Assembly (NCBI RefSeq): GCF_014204715.1
Contig: NZ_JACHLY010000001.1
Location: 4,238,501 to 4,302,500, forward strand
Reading direction: 5' to 3'
Source: Streptomonospora salina
GTDB lineage: Bacteria; Actinomycetota; Actinomycetes; Streptosporangiales; Streptosporangiaceae
Length of the DNA: 64,000 nucleotides
Made by a program: the position numbers and the translations under genes
Notes under the pieces: generated by a model
Told to the model about the DNA's origin: nothing
The model's input: only the letters and a program-made list of their open reading frames with translations
The model's database searches: none
Shown: one piece after another, positions 42,861 to 51,975 of the stretch
Layout of the letters: the number at the start of each line of letters is the position of its first letter
How positions within the stretch are numbered: position 1 is the stretch's first letter

Positions 42861-43148
42861 TTAGTGCAGTTCAGGCGGTGGATCGCCGTGCTTCGCGCGG
42901 TAGCGCTCGACTTGGCGCGCTAGGGCGGCGCGGAAGGCCTCGGGGCGTGGTGGCGCTGGTCGTAGTCGAGGATCTGCTGCGGGTCGAAGTGGTCCTCGGG
43001 GAAGTGCGGGAAGATGCCGCGGAGGAGATCGGCGCGCTTGCGGGCCTCGTCGAGGGCGGTGACCGGGGCGCTGTTGTTGCGTTCGACATTGCAGCCGCGG
43101 TGGGTGAGGCGCAAGTTGGCGGCGCGGGTGCCGGCCGGGACGCCGCAA
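42861..43148 (-). pseudogene. Frameshifted hypothetical gene remnant
   Basis: Protein-like sequence exists in two frames: RGCNVERNNSAPVTALDEAR, KRADLLRGIFPHFPEDHFDP and QQILDYDQRHH in one, then PEAFRAALARQVERYRAKHG and DPPPELH in the other, joining near 42940. Upstream no clear start is seen. It is a relic of an unknown gene of at least 90 residues. Confidence 0.5.
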
Positions 43149-43387
43149 CGGGCGCCGTTGCTCTGGGGAACCGAGGAGTCTTAACCACGACCATGCGGAG
43201 CGGGTTGGCGGTCGCTACTTGGTACGGATTTGCGACCGAATGTCAGCGACTCCTGGTATGACTGCCGCATCGGAACTTCGCGGGTGAGATGTTCGTGTCC
43301 AGGCGTGCGTATAGGGCCTTGCATCCTCGCGAGTCGGTGTGCACGCTGAAGTATACGAGCGCCTGCGCCGGGGAGGAGGATTTGGCG

Positions 43388-43801
43388 ATGTCACCGCTTT
43401 CACCTGCCGGTATGCTGCTAGTCCGGTGCGTTGCTCGCCTCCCTAGGTGTTGTCTGCCCCGGCACCCTTGGGCTAGCGAGGTCCTGGTTGAGCAGCTGTG
43501 GTCACGTCTTCCGCCGGAACCAGCAGGTGGTTGGCGAGACGTACTGGCTCCCCTGGTCAGGAACGGCAATGCCTTCGCAGCGGGTGTTCGGGAAGAGATG
43601 TGGGCGCTGGCTCGTGCAGGCGCCCTCGTTCCCGTAGGAGTTGGGAACGACGCGGAGTTCAAGCTCCCCGATAAGATGAAAGAGGATGGGTTCGGTAGCG
43701 TACCGCTATCCGACCAGGATGCCATTGCGATCGACTTTGCCGCAGATCAATTGACTGCGAGGTTATTGGCTCTTTCGAAGACGGCTCGTACATCCGGGTG
43801 A
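43388..43801 (+). CDS. Hypothetical protein next to the kinase gene
   Basis: 137 residues, helical (EVLVEQLWSRLPPEPAGGWR, GVREEMWALARAGALVPVGV, DAIAIDFAADQLTARLLAL). ATG at 43388 with GGAGGAGG upstream. It runs convergently into the kinase gene with a 54-base overlap at the 3' ends. No recognised family; reverse-strand frames over the same bases look less protein-like. Confidence 0.45.
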   Translation: MSPLSPAGMLLVRCVARLPRCCLPRHPWASEVLVEQLWSRLPPEPAGGWRDVLAPLVRNGNAFAAGVREEMWALARAGALVPVGVGNDAEFKLPDKMKEDGFGSVPLSDQDAIAIDFAADQLTARLLALSKTARTSG

Positions 43802-44290
43802 TCCAGACTGGCCGCGGTCGCATCCGCGGCCGCTCGCCTCCACGAAACGTTCTTGCGTTTTCTCGTGGAGATCCTGACGCCATCACTGATTGGCTCGGCA
43901 CGAACCTGAATCGTCACATGGGCGTCGCGTAGATGCTGAGCCTCCCACGTCGAAGGGCTAACCTCATGCCAATCTGCAGTTTTCACTCTTGCGATCTGCG
44001 TGCTCATCTCACGGGCAGTCTGATACCGGAAATCAGGATTCGGATGAGTTGCCTTGCTAACTATTCTGCGCAGCCCACGACATACCCATGGGGGAAGAGA
44101 TAGATCCGTTTCACGGAGTGGTGACTGGCCCTTCGTGAGGGAGTCAACGACGGTGGTTGTTGAGTAAGAGGAGTAATCGAACCCTCCCGATAGGAGTTCA
44201 CGCAGCACCACCCCGAGCGAGTAGAGGTCGGAGGCTCGCGTCAACCCGGCCGGTCCCATGAGTTCGGGCGGTGCGTACAGGTGCGGTGCC
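43747..44290 (-). pseudogene. Ser/Thr protein kinase, C-terminal part (split by IS4)
   Basis: C-terminal half of a Hanks-type kinase: LYAPPELMGP (activation-loop end, APE-type), SDLYSLGVVLRELLSGG, then RGLRRIVSKATHPNPDFRYQ, followed by a 90-residue tail of unknown type. The last ten bases (44281-44290) are the target duplication of the IS4 element. Joined to 45784-46296 without the IS it reads in frame through RAPHLYAPPEL, giving a 348-residue kinase. Confidence 0.82.
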
Positions 44291-45783
44291 CCAACACCGT
44301 TGTTTTAGGGCATCTTCGCTGGTAAGGGCCTCGGGGTGGTGCGAGCCTGGCACCGAGGGTTCGCGGCCGCCTCTACCCGCGGGATACTCGATGGCGTGAC
44401 GAACGCGGCTGACCGCGCCTCTTTCGGGGTGCTGACCCAGACCTTCGACCCGCACCTGGTCGAGGAGGTGGCCACCCGGGGCGGCGCCCTCCAGCAACGG
44501 CGGCGCGAGCTGCCCGCACGGCTGACCCTGTACTTGGTCCTGGCGCTGTGGCTGTGGCGCAACCTCTCCTACAAAGAGGTCTGGCGCAGGCTGGCTGACG
44601 GCTGCGCGTTCAGCGGCGGGGCCCGGGAGTTGGCCGTGCCGGCCTCGGGCGCGCCCGAGGCCTCCAGCGTGAGCCGGGCCCGGCAGCGGCTGGGCACCGA
44701 ACCCCTCACGCTGCTCTTCGCCCGCACCGCCGGGCCCCTGGCCGAGAGCGACACCCCGGGAGCATGGTGGCGCGGCTACCGCCTGACTGCGGTGGACGGC
44801 ACCTGCCTGGACACCCCCGACACCACCGCGAACCGGGCCGCGTTCGGCGGCCCCTCTGAGGGGGCCTTCCCTCAACTGCGTCTGGTCGCCCACTGCGAGA
44901 TCGGCACCCGCTGCCTCATCGACGCGTCCTTCGACGCCTACACCACCAGCGAGAAAGCCCTGTGCGAGCGCATGGCGGCCTCGTTCGCGCCCGACATGCT
45001 CACGGTCTTCGACTCGGGGTTTTGCGGCAGCGACCTGTACTGCACGATCACCGCCACCGGCGCCCAGGTCATCATGCGCGCCGGCGCCCAGTTCGCCCTG
45101 GCCCCCGTCGAGGTCCTGGCCGACGGCTCCTACACCGCGCACCTGTCCAAGGGCGGTCCGCTGGTGCGTGTGGTCGAGTACACCGTCTACACCGACACCG
45201 TCACCGCACACGGCGGCCACACCACGGCCGGGGAGACGATCACCCTGGTCACCAGCCTGATCGACCCGGTGCTCCACCCCATCGCCGACTTCCCGGGGCT
45301 GTACGCGGCCCGCTGGGAATCGGAGATCCTCTACGACGCGGTCAAGACCGAACTGCGCGGCGGAACGACGGTGCGGTTCCGCTCCCAGAGTCCCGACCTC
45401 ATCCGTCAGGAGGCCTGGGCGCTGCTGCTGGTCTATCAGGCGGTCTCGGACCTGATCACCCGCGCCGCCGGGTACGCACAGCTCGATCCCGACCGCATCA
45501 GCTTCACCACCGCGCTCAACACCGCCCGCCGCTCGGTCAACCGGACCGGTGGGCGTTTTTCCCCCTGAGGACCTGGCCGTACTGGACGTGTGGGCCTTCG
45601 ACGAGCTCTGGGACGACCTGCTGCCCCGGCGGCGCCGGCGGTCCGCACCCCGTGAGGTCACCCGGCGCTCCTTCCGGTTCCCCACCCGCAAGCGCGCCAC
45701 ACCCGCCTCGGGTAGAACCCGACATCGCGTCCACATCTGGCGCCTCACCCCACCAGCGAAAACACCCTAAAACAACGGTGTTG
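44291..45783 (+). mobile_element. IS4-family insertion sequence with target duplication
   Basis: 1,493 bases with terminal inverted repeats (ccaacaccgttgttttaggg at left; its near-complement ccctaaaacaacggtgttg at right). gtgcggtgcc occurs on both sides (44281-44290 and 45784-45793), a ten-base target duplication as expected for IS4. It sits in the kinase gene. Confidence 0.92.
44396..45568 (+). CDS. IS4-family transposase (C terminus frameshifted)
   Basis: 390 residues. DDE_Tnp_1 type with VDGTCLDTPDT (first Asp), FDSGFCGSDLY (second Asp) and the IS4 Y-R-E-K signature in LYAARWESEILYDAVKTELR. Near 45550 the frame shifts: the expected continuation VFPPEDLAVLDVWAFDELWD and RRSAPREVTRRSF lies one frame over up to 45770. 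Either a recent mutation in the ggg/ttttt stretch or a frame change of uncertain meaning. GTG at 44396 is the likely start. Confidence 0.85.
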   Translation: MTNAADRASFGVLTQTFDPHLVEEVATRGGALQQRRRELPARLTLYLVLALWLWRNLSYKEVWRRLADGCAFSGGARELAVPASGAPEASSVSRARQRLGTEPLTLLFARTAGPLAESDTPGAWWRGYRLTAVDGTCLDTPDTTANRAAFGGPSEGAFPQLRLVAHCEIGTRCLIDASFDAYTTSEKALCERMAASFAPDMLTVFDSGFCGSDLYCTITATGAQVIMRAGAQFALAPVEVLADGSYTAHLSKGGPLVRVVEYTVYTDTVTAHGGHTTAGETITLVTSLIDPVLHPIADFPGLYAARWESEILYDAVKTELRGGTTVRFRSQSPDLIRQEAWALLLVYQAVSDLITRAAGYAQLDPDRISFTTALNTARRSVNRTGGRFSP

Positions 45784-46296
45784 GTGCGGTGCCCGCACCC
45801 CAGGAGTGCGGCCCGAGGGATTCATCTTGCTGGCTAGGCCGAGATCGCCGATCTTGACCGTGTGGGCGTCCTCAGTGAGGAATAGATTGGGGCTCTTCAT
45901 GTCGCGGTGCAGGATCCCGTGCCGGTCGTGCATCTCAGTTAGGCCCTGCAGCGCGGCTTGGATGATCTGCATGGACTGTCGCACGCCGAAGCGTTCACCG
46001 CGTTCCAACGCGTCACTGACACTGCCTCTTTCGTAATAAGGCATAAGGATCTCAACGACCTTCATGGGCCGTGGGTAGCCCCGAACATGTGCAACTGCTC
46101 GGACGGTTACCACGTTGGGATGGTCGATCATCTCCATCGTTCGTGGCTCGACTAGATCTGCGCCCGCTTCCACCTCCGAGAGGTCTAGCCGCTTACCCAC
46201 CAACCACGTATGCAAGACGTCGTCCCACCAAACACGTACTTCCCGCAACCCGTTGGGCATGCTGTGCAGGCACTCATAGTCGAGGCTGAGTGGCAT
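45784..46296 (-). pseudogene. Ser/Thr protein kinase, N-terminal part (split by IS4)
   Basis: N-terminal half: LVGKRLDLSEVEAG with the ATP-binding Lys, EMIDHPNVVTVRAVAHVR, VVEILMPYYERGSVSDAL, and the catalytic loop ILHRDMKSPNLFL (HRDxKxxN), then IGDLGLA as the DFG-equivalent. All catalytic motifs are intact up to the IS. Start ATG 46296 is uncertain (weak ribosome site). Confidence 0.82.
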
Positions 46297-46345
46297 TCCG
46301 CGAGGATCCAAAGAGCTTCTCCGTCGCGCTACTCGGAGGATGGGA

Positions 46346-46918
46346 TCACGATGAGGTATGGGAGGAGCGTACCAGGGACGTAGCGGCCGCGAAGGCTGCT
46401 CCGCGTCCCTGTCTCCAGTACCGGGGACGTTGGGCCAGTCCGAGCTCGGTGTAATCGAAATCGGCAAGTGACGCGGCTGGAGTCTGCGTAAGCTTGCTGA
46501 TCGTTTCGGTCTTCCATTCTTGGCAGGCCACCTGTTCGTGCGAGCAGGCGAGCATGAGAGCAGAGAGAAGCGTGATGCGCTCTGTAGCGTCTCTATACTT
46601 CCAATTCGCGTGCTTCCGGGTACCTACGATCACGACTGACTGCGGAACCAGGACCCGTAGATCCTGGGAGATTCTACCGTAGATATCCCCCAAGCGGTCC
46701 GCCCCCATGAGGCCACTTGCCGGCTCAACCTTCTCAGGGGCTTGCGAGGGGATTCGCGGCGGTTGCTCTTGGGTAGCTGCATGTAGCGCACCGTAGTAGA
46801 TCACGCCTGAAGACACGCAGACTCCGAGAATCATCATCCTTAGACGCCTTCCGTTCTTCGGTAATTCGTCGTGTAAAACGCTGTATCTTCCGCAGCTGTT
46901 AGCGTGCTCCAGATGCAA
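46346..46918 (-). CDS. Hypothetical protein with N-terminal membrane segment
   Basis: Up to 190 residues; from the inner ATG at 46837 it would be 163. RRLRMMILGVCVSSGVIYYG is a signal-anchor-like segment, followed by a soluble helical domain (ISQDLRVLVPQSVVIVGTRK, ITLLSALMLACSHEQVACQE). It lies directly upstream of the kinase in the same direction and could be its partner. No recognised family. Confidence 0.5.
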   Translation of the reverse strand: MHLEHANSCGRYSVLHDELPKNGRRLRMMILGVCVSSGVIYYGALHAATQEQPPRIPSQAPEKVEPASGLMGADRLGDIYGRISQDLRVLVPQSVVIVGTRKHANWKYRDATERITLLSALMLACSHEQVACQEWKTETISKLTQTPAASLADFDYTELGLAQRPRYWRQGRGAAFAAATSLVRSSHTSS

Positions 46919-47477
46919 TCAGAATGACGTGCGGTGCTGGAGTTTTTTTGTCTCCAGAGGGCGTCGGTGGCCAGGTCGCTGCTGCTCCGGCCGGAGCCGG
47001 CGGTGTGGAGGTCGCCGTCGAGGACGACGCTGGCCTGCAGGTTCCCGTGCCGGTACAGCCGCCACTCGGTGCCGTTGGTGTAGAGGTGGGCAGGTCCTTC
47101 AGCCGTTCCCACTGCTTCTTGTTGTGGCCTTTGAATCTGGCCGGGTCGAGGTTCTCGTTGGGGTTCTTCAGTTCGACGTGTCCGGTGATCGCGCCTGCGA
47201 CGCGCACGGCGAAGTGCGGGCGGGCCCCGGTCTGGGCTTTGTGGGCTTCGTCGTGGACGACGACCTCGAGGCCGGTGGCCTGCCCGATGTTGGTGAGGAA
47301 CCCTTCGACGGGGCCGCGGATCGCTGCCTCGGGCTGGCCGATTCCGTTTTGGAGCTTGGTGGTGGACTGGTGGCCGTAGTCGGCGATGAGCGCGCGCAGC
47401 CAGTCCTCAAGCAATCCGGGGGCTCCGATCCTTGGAGGTTGGGGGTGTGGCTCATTCCTACCAACTCGCGACGACAA
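46840..47477 (-). pseudogene. Type ISP-like restriction enzyme N-terminal remnant, copy 1
   Basis: From MSSRVGRNEPHPQPPRIG the frame reads LLEDWLRALIADYGHQSTTK, IRGPVEGFLTNIGQATG, LEVVVHDEAHKAQTGARPHF, HVELKNPNENLDPARFKGHN, KKQWERLKDLP and then needs a frame change near 47105 to go on as LYTNGTEWRLYRHGNLQASV. It breaks off near 46850. The pattern is the N-terminal part of large type ISP/N6-methylase restriction proteins. The same sequence recurs at 58982-59281. Confidence 0.7.
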
Positions 47478-47486
47478 AGGTCACCG
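47187..47486. repeat. 300-bp direct repeat, left copy (right copy 58982-59281)
   Basis: Both copies are exactly 300 bases from gatcgcgcctgcgacgcgca to caaaggtcaccg, same orientation, with roughly nine in ten bases identical by eye. They cover the 5' end of the type ISP-like gene and its promoter side and flank 11.5 kb that includes the ISAs1 element, TetR, XRE-ImmA and CBASS. Confidence 0.85.
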
Positions 47487-47708
47487 GCCAAATTCACCTG
47501 AGCCGGGCGTCGGGCCGCGGCGTGGGCAGGCGGTACCGATAGGGGCGCTTGGCGCGTCGTACTCGACGTTCCAAGCACGCATTCGTGACGCTTACCGAAC
47601 ATCCTGGTTCACACCGTGGCCTAACTCGGTCGATCAGTGAAGAACACTCAGCACACCGTCGCTGCTGCGGCCTACGGTCCCACGCAGCCCCAATCCGAGG
47701 AAGGCCCG

Positions 47709-48269
47709 ATGCGCACACTCCCGCTGGTCGCCGCACCCCTGCTGGCCGCCGTCGCGTGCTCCGCCGGCGGCGGCTCCACGCCACAAGAGGAGGAAACACT
47801 CGCCGAGCAGGAGCCCTCGCAGCAGGAGCAACCCAGCGCTGCCGGGCCGGCGCGAGTCGGACTCGACGAAACCCATGACTTCGGCGGTGGGTTCACCATC
47901 ACCATGACCGAGCTGCGCCGCGAAGTCGACCCTGACGGGTTCAACTCCATGACCGGTGAGGAGGGCGAACTGCCCTACGTCGCCTGGTCCTTCGAGATCA
48001 CCAACAACACCGGTAATCTCCTCCACACCGGATCCACCACCAGTTCCTGCTTCGTCGGCGATCCCCTGGAGGAGACGGAACAGCCCGTGCTGGGCGACGC
48101 GGTGAATCCGCCCGACCAGCTCGCCGACGGCCAGTCGGCCACCTGGGACGCCGACTGCTGGATGGACGAAGACGAGTCGCAGCTGCAGTACACGCTGGAG
48201 TTCTACGATCAGGAATCCGTCAGCCTGTACCCGCCGGTGACCTTCGCTGGCAAGGTACCGAGAGAATGA
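47709..48269 (+). CDS. Predicted lipoprotein
   Basis: 186 residues. Signal peptide MRTLPLVAAPLLAAVACSAG with lipobox LAAVAC (Cys17 to be lipidated), a Glu/Gln-rich linker, then a beta-sandwich domain (GGFTITMTELRREVDPDGFN, VAWSFEITNNTG, SATWDADCWMDEDES) resembling secreted DUF4352-type immunoglobulin-like domains of actinobacterial lipoproteins. ATG at 47709 after AGGAAGG. Exported and anchored to the outer side of the membrane. Confidence 0.75.
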   Translation: MRTLPLVAAPLLAAVACSAGGGSTPQEEETLAEQEPSQQEQPSAAGPARVGLDETHDFGGGFTITMTELRREVDPDGFNSMTGEEGELPYVAWSFEITNNTGNLLHTGSTTSSCFVGDPLEETEQPVLGDAVNPPDQLADGQSATWDADCWMDEDESQLQYTLEFYDQESVSLYPPVTFAGKVPRE

Positions 48270-48342
48270 TCGCTCGCCGCGCTATTCGGGTATAGCCAGC
48301 GGCGATGAAATTAGGGCACACTTGTGCTGAATCTTCGTCGCT

Positions 48343-48461
48343 TCAGGCGCGGGTAGGTCTCGCGGGACGGGTAGCTCTGTCACGCCCACTCTGTCGCGTC
48401 TCCGCAGATGCCTTGTTGCTGGTGTACAGGTAGTAGTTCTCGGCGTTACTCTCCCTATTGG
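48343..48461 (-). pseudogene. C-terminal tail of the membrane protein gene separated by ISAs1
   Basis: Reverse-strand frame NRESNAENYYLYTSNKASAE ... RPARPTRA then stop. It begins exactly at the left end of the ISAs1 element, and the membrane-protein gene ends at its right end (VALRQ), so this is the likely original C terminus. Confidence 0.55.
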
Positions 48462-49935
48462 GGCAGGGCCCCGGAGTTCTCGCGATTAGCCCGAGAACGC
48501 ACGAATGACGGCTTTGAGTAGACCAAGCAGGGGTGACCGGATCCAGACACGCAAAAGCGGGCACGGCCCCAAGGGATCATGGAGTTGTCGAGAAACCACA
48601 ACCTGTAAGGCTCCGTGCCCGCCGTGTCATATTCTCCTACTCCGGCCGACTCCTCAATCCCACCCGCCGCTTGGACCGGTGAACCCGGCTCCGACCTGCT
48701 CGACCATCTCGCGACCATCGACGACCCCCGCGATCCGCGCGGGCGCCGCTACAGCCTGGCCAGCCTGCTCGCCCTGTGCGTGTGCGCGATGACCAGCGCC
48801 GGCCACGACACCGCCGGCGCCGTCATCGAATGGGCCCACAACGCGCCCCGCACCACCCTGGCGCGCCTGGGCCTGCCCGTCTGCCCCTTCACCCAACGCA
48901 TCCGCATCCCCGACGAGCGCACCCTGCGCGAAGCACTCGCCCGCCTGGATCCCGCCCACCTCACCCGGGCCGGACTCGCCGCCCTCCCGCTGCGCACCAG
49001 CCCCGCCCACGACCCGCCCTCGACACCGGCCGGAGCGCCCGAACGCGAGCACCGCCGCGCCCACCGCCACCGGCCCTCACCCGAGCGGCCCCGCCACGAG
49101 GCCTACGCCGTCGACGGCAAAACCCAGCGCGGCGCCCGCCCGGCCAAGGGCCGACGCGCCCGCTCGGTGTCCTTCCACGCCGCACGCCACCGCGACGCGG
49201 CCCTGGTCGCCTGCACGCAGATCACCGGCAAAGGCTGCGAGACCACCGCCTTCACCCCTCTGCTCGACCAGCTCGGCGATGAAGACCTGGCCGGGGTGCT
49301 GATCACCGCCGATGCCTTGCACACCGTGGCAGCTCATGCCGCCTACCTGCGCAGCCGCGGGGCCCACTACCTGATCTACGCCAAGGCCAACCGGCCCGGG
49401 CTCCACTCCCAACCGGCCGCCCTGCCCTGGAAACAGGTGCCCGTGGCCCACGTCGAAGGGCCCGAACACGTCCACGGGCGCCAGGAGCGCCGCTCGATCA
49501 AGGTCACCGCCGTCGACGGGCTTGCCTTTTCCGGTGCGCGCCAGGCGGTGCGCATCGAGCGCCACCGCCGCGAGCACGGCACGGCCGCGACCAGCCGCGA
49601 GGTCGTCTTCGCCGTCACCGACCTGCAGGCCCACCAGGTCTCACCGGCCGAGCCGGCCGCCCATGCCCGCGGGCACCGGATCGTGGAGAACCGGGTGCAT
49701 CACGTGCGCGACGTGACCTTCAGCGAGGACCGGCGGCGGACGCGTATCGGGGCGGCCCCGGTCGTGCTGGGCTGTGTCACCGACATGGTCCGCCAAGCGC
49801 TGGCCGCAGCGGGATGGAAGAACCTCGCCTCCGGCCGCAGAGCCCACACGAACCCGGACAAGGCACTCGCTCTCCACGGAATCACCCGCACTCAGCCCGT
49901 ATGGGCCTGAAACGCGAGAACTCCGGGGCCCTGCC
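48462..49935 (+). mobile_element. ISAs1-family insertion sequence
   Basis: Terminal inverted repeats of about 23 bases: ggcagggccccggagttctc (48462 onwards) and gagaactccggggccctgcc (to 49935). Encodes one complete transposase. No obvious target duplication was seen at the flanks. Confidence 0.9.
48615..49910 (+). CDS. ISAs1-family transposase
   Basis: 431 residues, DDE_Tnp_1-associated (DDE_Tnp_ISAS1/H-repeat) family: DLLDHLATIDDPRDPRGRRY, SLLALCVCAMTSAGHD, AYAVDGKTQRGARP (catalytic Asp), VLITADALHTVAAHAAYLRS (second Asp), GAHYLIYAKANRP and a C-terminal WKNLASGRRAHTNPDKAL. Complete and presumably active. GTG at 48615. Confidence 0.92.
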   Translation: MPAVSYSPTPADSSIPPAAWTGEPGSDLLDHLATIDDPRDPRGRRYSLASLLALCVCAMTSAGHDTAGAVIEWAHNAPRTTLARLGLPVCPFTQRIRIPDERTLREALARLDPAHLTRAGLAALPLRTSPAHDPPSTPAGAPEREHRRAHRHRPSPERPRHEAYAVDGKTQRGARPAKGRRARSVSFHAARHRDAALVACTQITGKGCETTAFTPLLDQLGDEDLAGVLITADALHTVAAHAAYLRSRGAHYLIYAKANRPGLHSQPAALPWKQVPVAHVEGPEHVHGRQERRSIKVTAVDGLAFSGARQAVRIERHRREHGTAATSREVVFAVTDLQAHQVSPAEPAAHARGHRIVENRVHHVRDVTFSEDRRRTRIGAAPVVLGCVTDMVRQALAAAGWKNLASGRRAHTNPDKALALHGITRTQPVWA

Positions 49936-51259
49936 GCAGCGCCACGGCTCCGGCGATGAGCACGACGATCAGCATCGCCGTGTTGTGGGCGTACTTCGCG
50001 AACGGTTCCACATTCCCGATCAGCGGAAAGTAGGTGAAGGCCATCAGGCCGCGCGCCAGTAGGAACCCCAGACCGGCGGCCGCGCTGTGCCGCGGCGACC
50101 ATCCCCACATCCGGGCCGCGACCAGGATGGCGACGCCCAGCGCACCGCTGGCCACAACGCCGACGGCGAGTCCACGCCAGGACGTGGTGTCCGCAAGGTC
50201 CGGCGCCAGCGCCACGACCAGCGTGATCAGCAGCACGGCCCACACCGGCGGCCCACCTGCCTTCGTGGCCGTCGCCCGCGCTCGACCGACCAGCAGCGCG
50301 GCTGCGACAACCGCGACTACGACGCCGGAGGAAACGGCAAGCTGCATCGGCGAGCCGGTGTGCGACTCCGGATCAGCCAGGATCACGGCGGCGGTCCCCA
50401 GATAGGCGAGCGCGGCGGCGACGATCCCCGTCGGCGAGAGCCAGGGCTCCCGCGCGCGCTGAGGCGCCCACGCTTCGGCCAGTGCAATCGGGGCCGCGAA
50501 GCTGTAGATCACGTGTCCGAACACGAAGCTGTACGCATTCGACGCACTGATTCCCAGGGCCGGAATCAGTGTCTGCTCTCGGAAGAATTTCCACCCCTCG
50601 TATCCCTGATAGTCGACGGCGAACATCGACTGGTCGATGAGACACGCCTGTGCGGTACCCAGCGCAGCGAACAGCAACAGCAGGCTGGGCCACCCCCAGC
50701 CGCGCCTGCGGACGAGTTCGCGGGCCAGCAGAGCCGGTGCACCGTAGAGACCCGCGAAGAAAACCAGCGCGAACGCGAGTGCCGCCGCATCACCGGTGCT
50801 GTCGTCGTAGGCGGCCAACAGTTCCGCGCCGATCGCGCACAGCCCCAGCACCGCAACGACCTGGATCGCTTTCCCGTTGATGTCGGGTTTGAGGGGGTCG
50901 GTCGTAGGCCGATGCACTCGCCGCGCGGCCGCGTGGACGGCAACGCCCAAGCAGACCACCTCGGCCCCGCGAAGCACGCCTACCGCCAGGCCGCGGTCAC
51001 CCACCAGGTCGGCGGAGAGCTGCGGGAACGAGGCGACGATCAGGCACGCGATCAGTACGAGCACGAGCGCGCCGCCGAATCGGCCGCGCACCAGCCAGCC
51101 GACAGCGGCGGCCGCCAGCAGCACGAACACGCCCGAAGGTACCGTCGGGGGCCCATCGGTCGGCGGGCCGAACACGACGGCTCCAACGACCGCCAGCGCA
51201 GCAAGCAGCGATGCGGTCGGAAGCTGCGATACGTGTCGCCGACCGGAGCTGCGTCTCAT
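49892..51259 (-). CDS. Polytopic membrane protein, C terminus altered by ISAs1
   Basis: About 455 residues with roughly a dozen hydrophobic segments (for example SLLAALAVVGAVVFG, SGVFVLLAAAAVGWLV, LLLLFAALGTAQACLI, VVVAVVAAALLVG). No recognised family. ATG at 51259; the frame ends GPGVLAFQAHTG, residues that come from the IS end. The natural end lies beyond the IS at 48461-48343. It is transcribed divergently from the TetR gene, which is the typical layout of a regulator and its target. Confidence 0.65.
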   Translation of the reverse strand: MRRSSGRRHVSQLPTASLLAALAVVGAVVFGPPTDGPPTVPSGVFVLLAAAAVGWLVRGRFGGALVLVLIACLIVASFPQLSADLVGDRGLAVGVLRGAEVVCLGVAVHAAARRVHRPTTDPLKPDINGKAIQVVAVLGLCAIGAELLAAYDDSTGDAAALAFALVFFAGLYGAPALLARELVRRRGWGWPSLLLLFAALGTAQACLIDQSMFAVDYQGYEGWKFFREQTLIPALGISASNAYSFVFGHVIYSFAAPIALAEAWAPQRAREPWLSPTGIVAAALAYLGTAAVILADPESHTGSPMQLAVSSGVVVAVVAAALLVGRARATATKAGGPPVWAVLLITLVVALAPDLADTTSWRGLAVGVVASGALGVAILVAARMWGWSPRHSAAAGLGFLLARGLMAFTYFPLIGNVEPFAKYAHNTAMLIVVLIAGAVALRQGPGVLAFQAHTG

Positions 51260-51345
51260 ACGCAAACTATGACACATGAATGTCGCAAAAAGCTACATTG
51301 GCGTCCTGTTCTGCGTCTCGTATGATCGACTCGTGCCGCAGTCCC
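51240..51345. promoter_or_regulatory. Divergent promoter/operator region between membrane protein and TetR gene
   Basis: The motif ctgcgtctcatacgca (about 51248-51263) recurs as ctgcgtctcgtatgat (about 51311-51326), a direct repeat of a TetR-operator-like sequence flanking both starts. Suggests autoregulation and control of the divergent membrane gene; inferred. Confidence 0.45.
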
Positions 51346-51920
51346 AGCCATCCGCAGTGCCGTCGACGACCGCCCGCCGCACCCGCCGGGTGATCGTCGA
51401 CGCCGCAATCGAAACCCTCGCGGCCGATCCGGCTGCCACACTGGCTGAGATCGCCGAGGCCGGCGATCTCAGTCGATCGACGTTGCACCGGCACTTCGCG
51501 GACCGTGACGAATTGCTGACCGCGATCGACGCCGAGTGCCGGAGGCGCTTCACGGCCGCGACGTCGGCGGCGCGCCTGGGCGACGGCGGCGCCCTGAACG
51601 CGCTGGACCGACTCGCGCTGGAATACCTCGATCTCGGCCCGGTGCTCGGGCTGATCTTCGCCGACAATGCGCCCATCGACCCGGACACCTGGGAGGACAG
51701 CGATGGTCGAGAACAGGGTCTGAGCACGACGATCGAACGCGGGCAGAATTCCGCCACCGAAGGAGATATCGATCCGGAGCTCCCACCCGACTGGGTGCTC
51801 ACGACCTTCTGGGTACTGCTGTTCGGTGCCTGGTTGTCTCTCAAGAACGGGATGAACCGCCGCGACGTCGCGACGTATCTGTCCCGTACGTTCCGCAAGG
51901 CGGTCGGAACCGCTCATTGA
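51333..51920 (+). CDS. TetR-family transcriptional regulator
   Basis: 195 residues. N-terminal HTH: RRTRRVIVDAAIETLAAD, LAEIAEAGDLSRSTLHRHFA, DRDELLTAIDAE, the normal TetR pattern, followed by a helical ligand-binding half (LEYLDLGPVLGLIFADN). GTG at 51333 is taken; an in-frame ATG at 51276 lies in the intergenic operator region. Probably represses the divergent membrane protein gene. Confidence 0.88.
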   Translation: MPQSQPSAVPSTTARRTRRVIVDAAIETLAADPAATLAEIAEAGDLSRSTLHRHFADRDELLTAIDAECRRRFTAATSAARLGDGGALNALDRLALEYLDLGPVLGLIFADNAPIDPDTWEDSDGREQGLSTTIERGQNSATEGDIDPELPPDWVLTTFWVLLFGAWLSLKNGMNRRDVATYLSRTFRKAVGTAH

Positions 51921-51975
51921 CTTTGTCGGACAGACGATGGAGCACACGAGTTTTGGTGTATCTGGCAAGACTCAG

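Noticed and set aside
44198-45748. A 516-codon reverse-strand frame covering the IS4 element
   Set aside because: It crosses the element's transposase and the kinase fragment; no homology-like segments.
47494-47799. Reverse-strand frame in front of the lipoprotein
   Set aside because: Overlaps the lipoprotein signal region; no start site; short.
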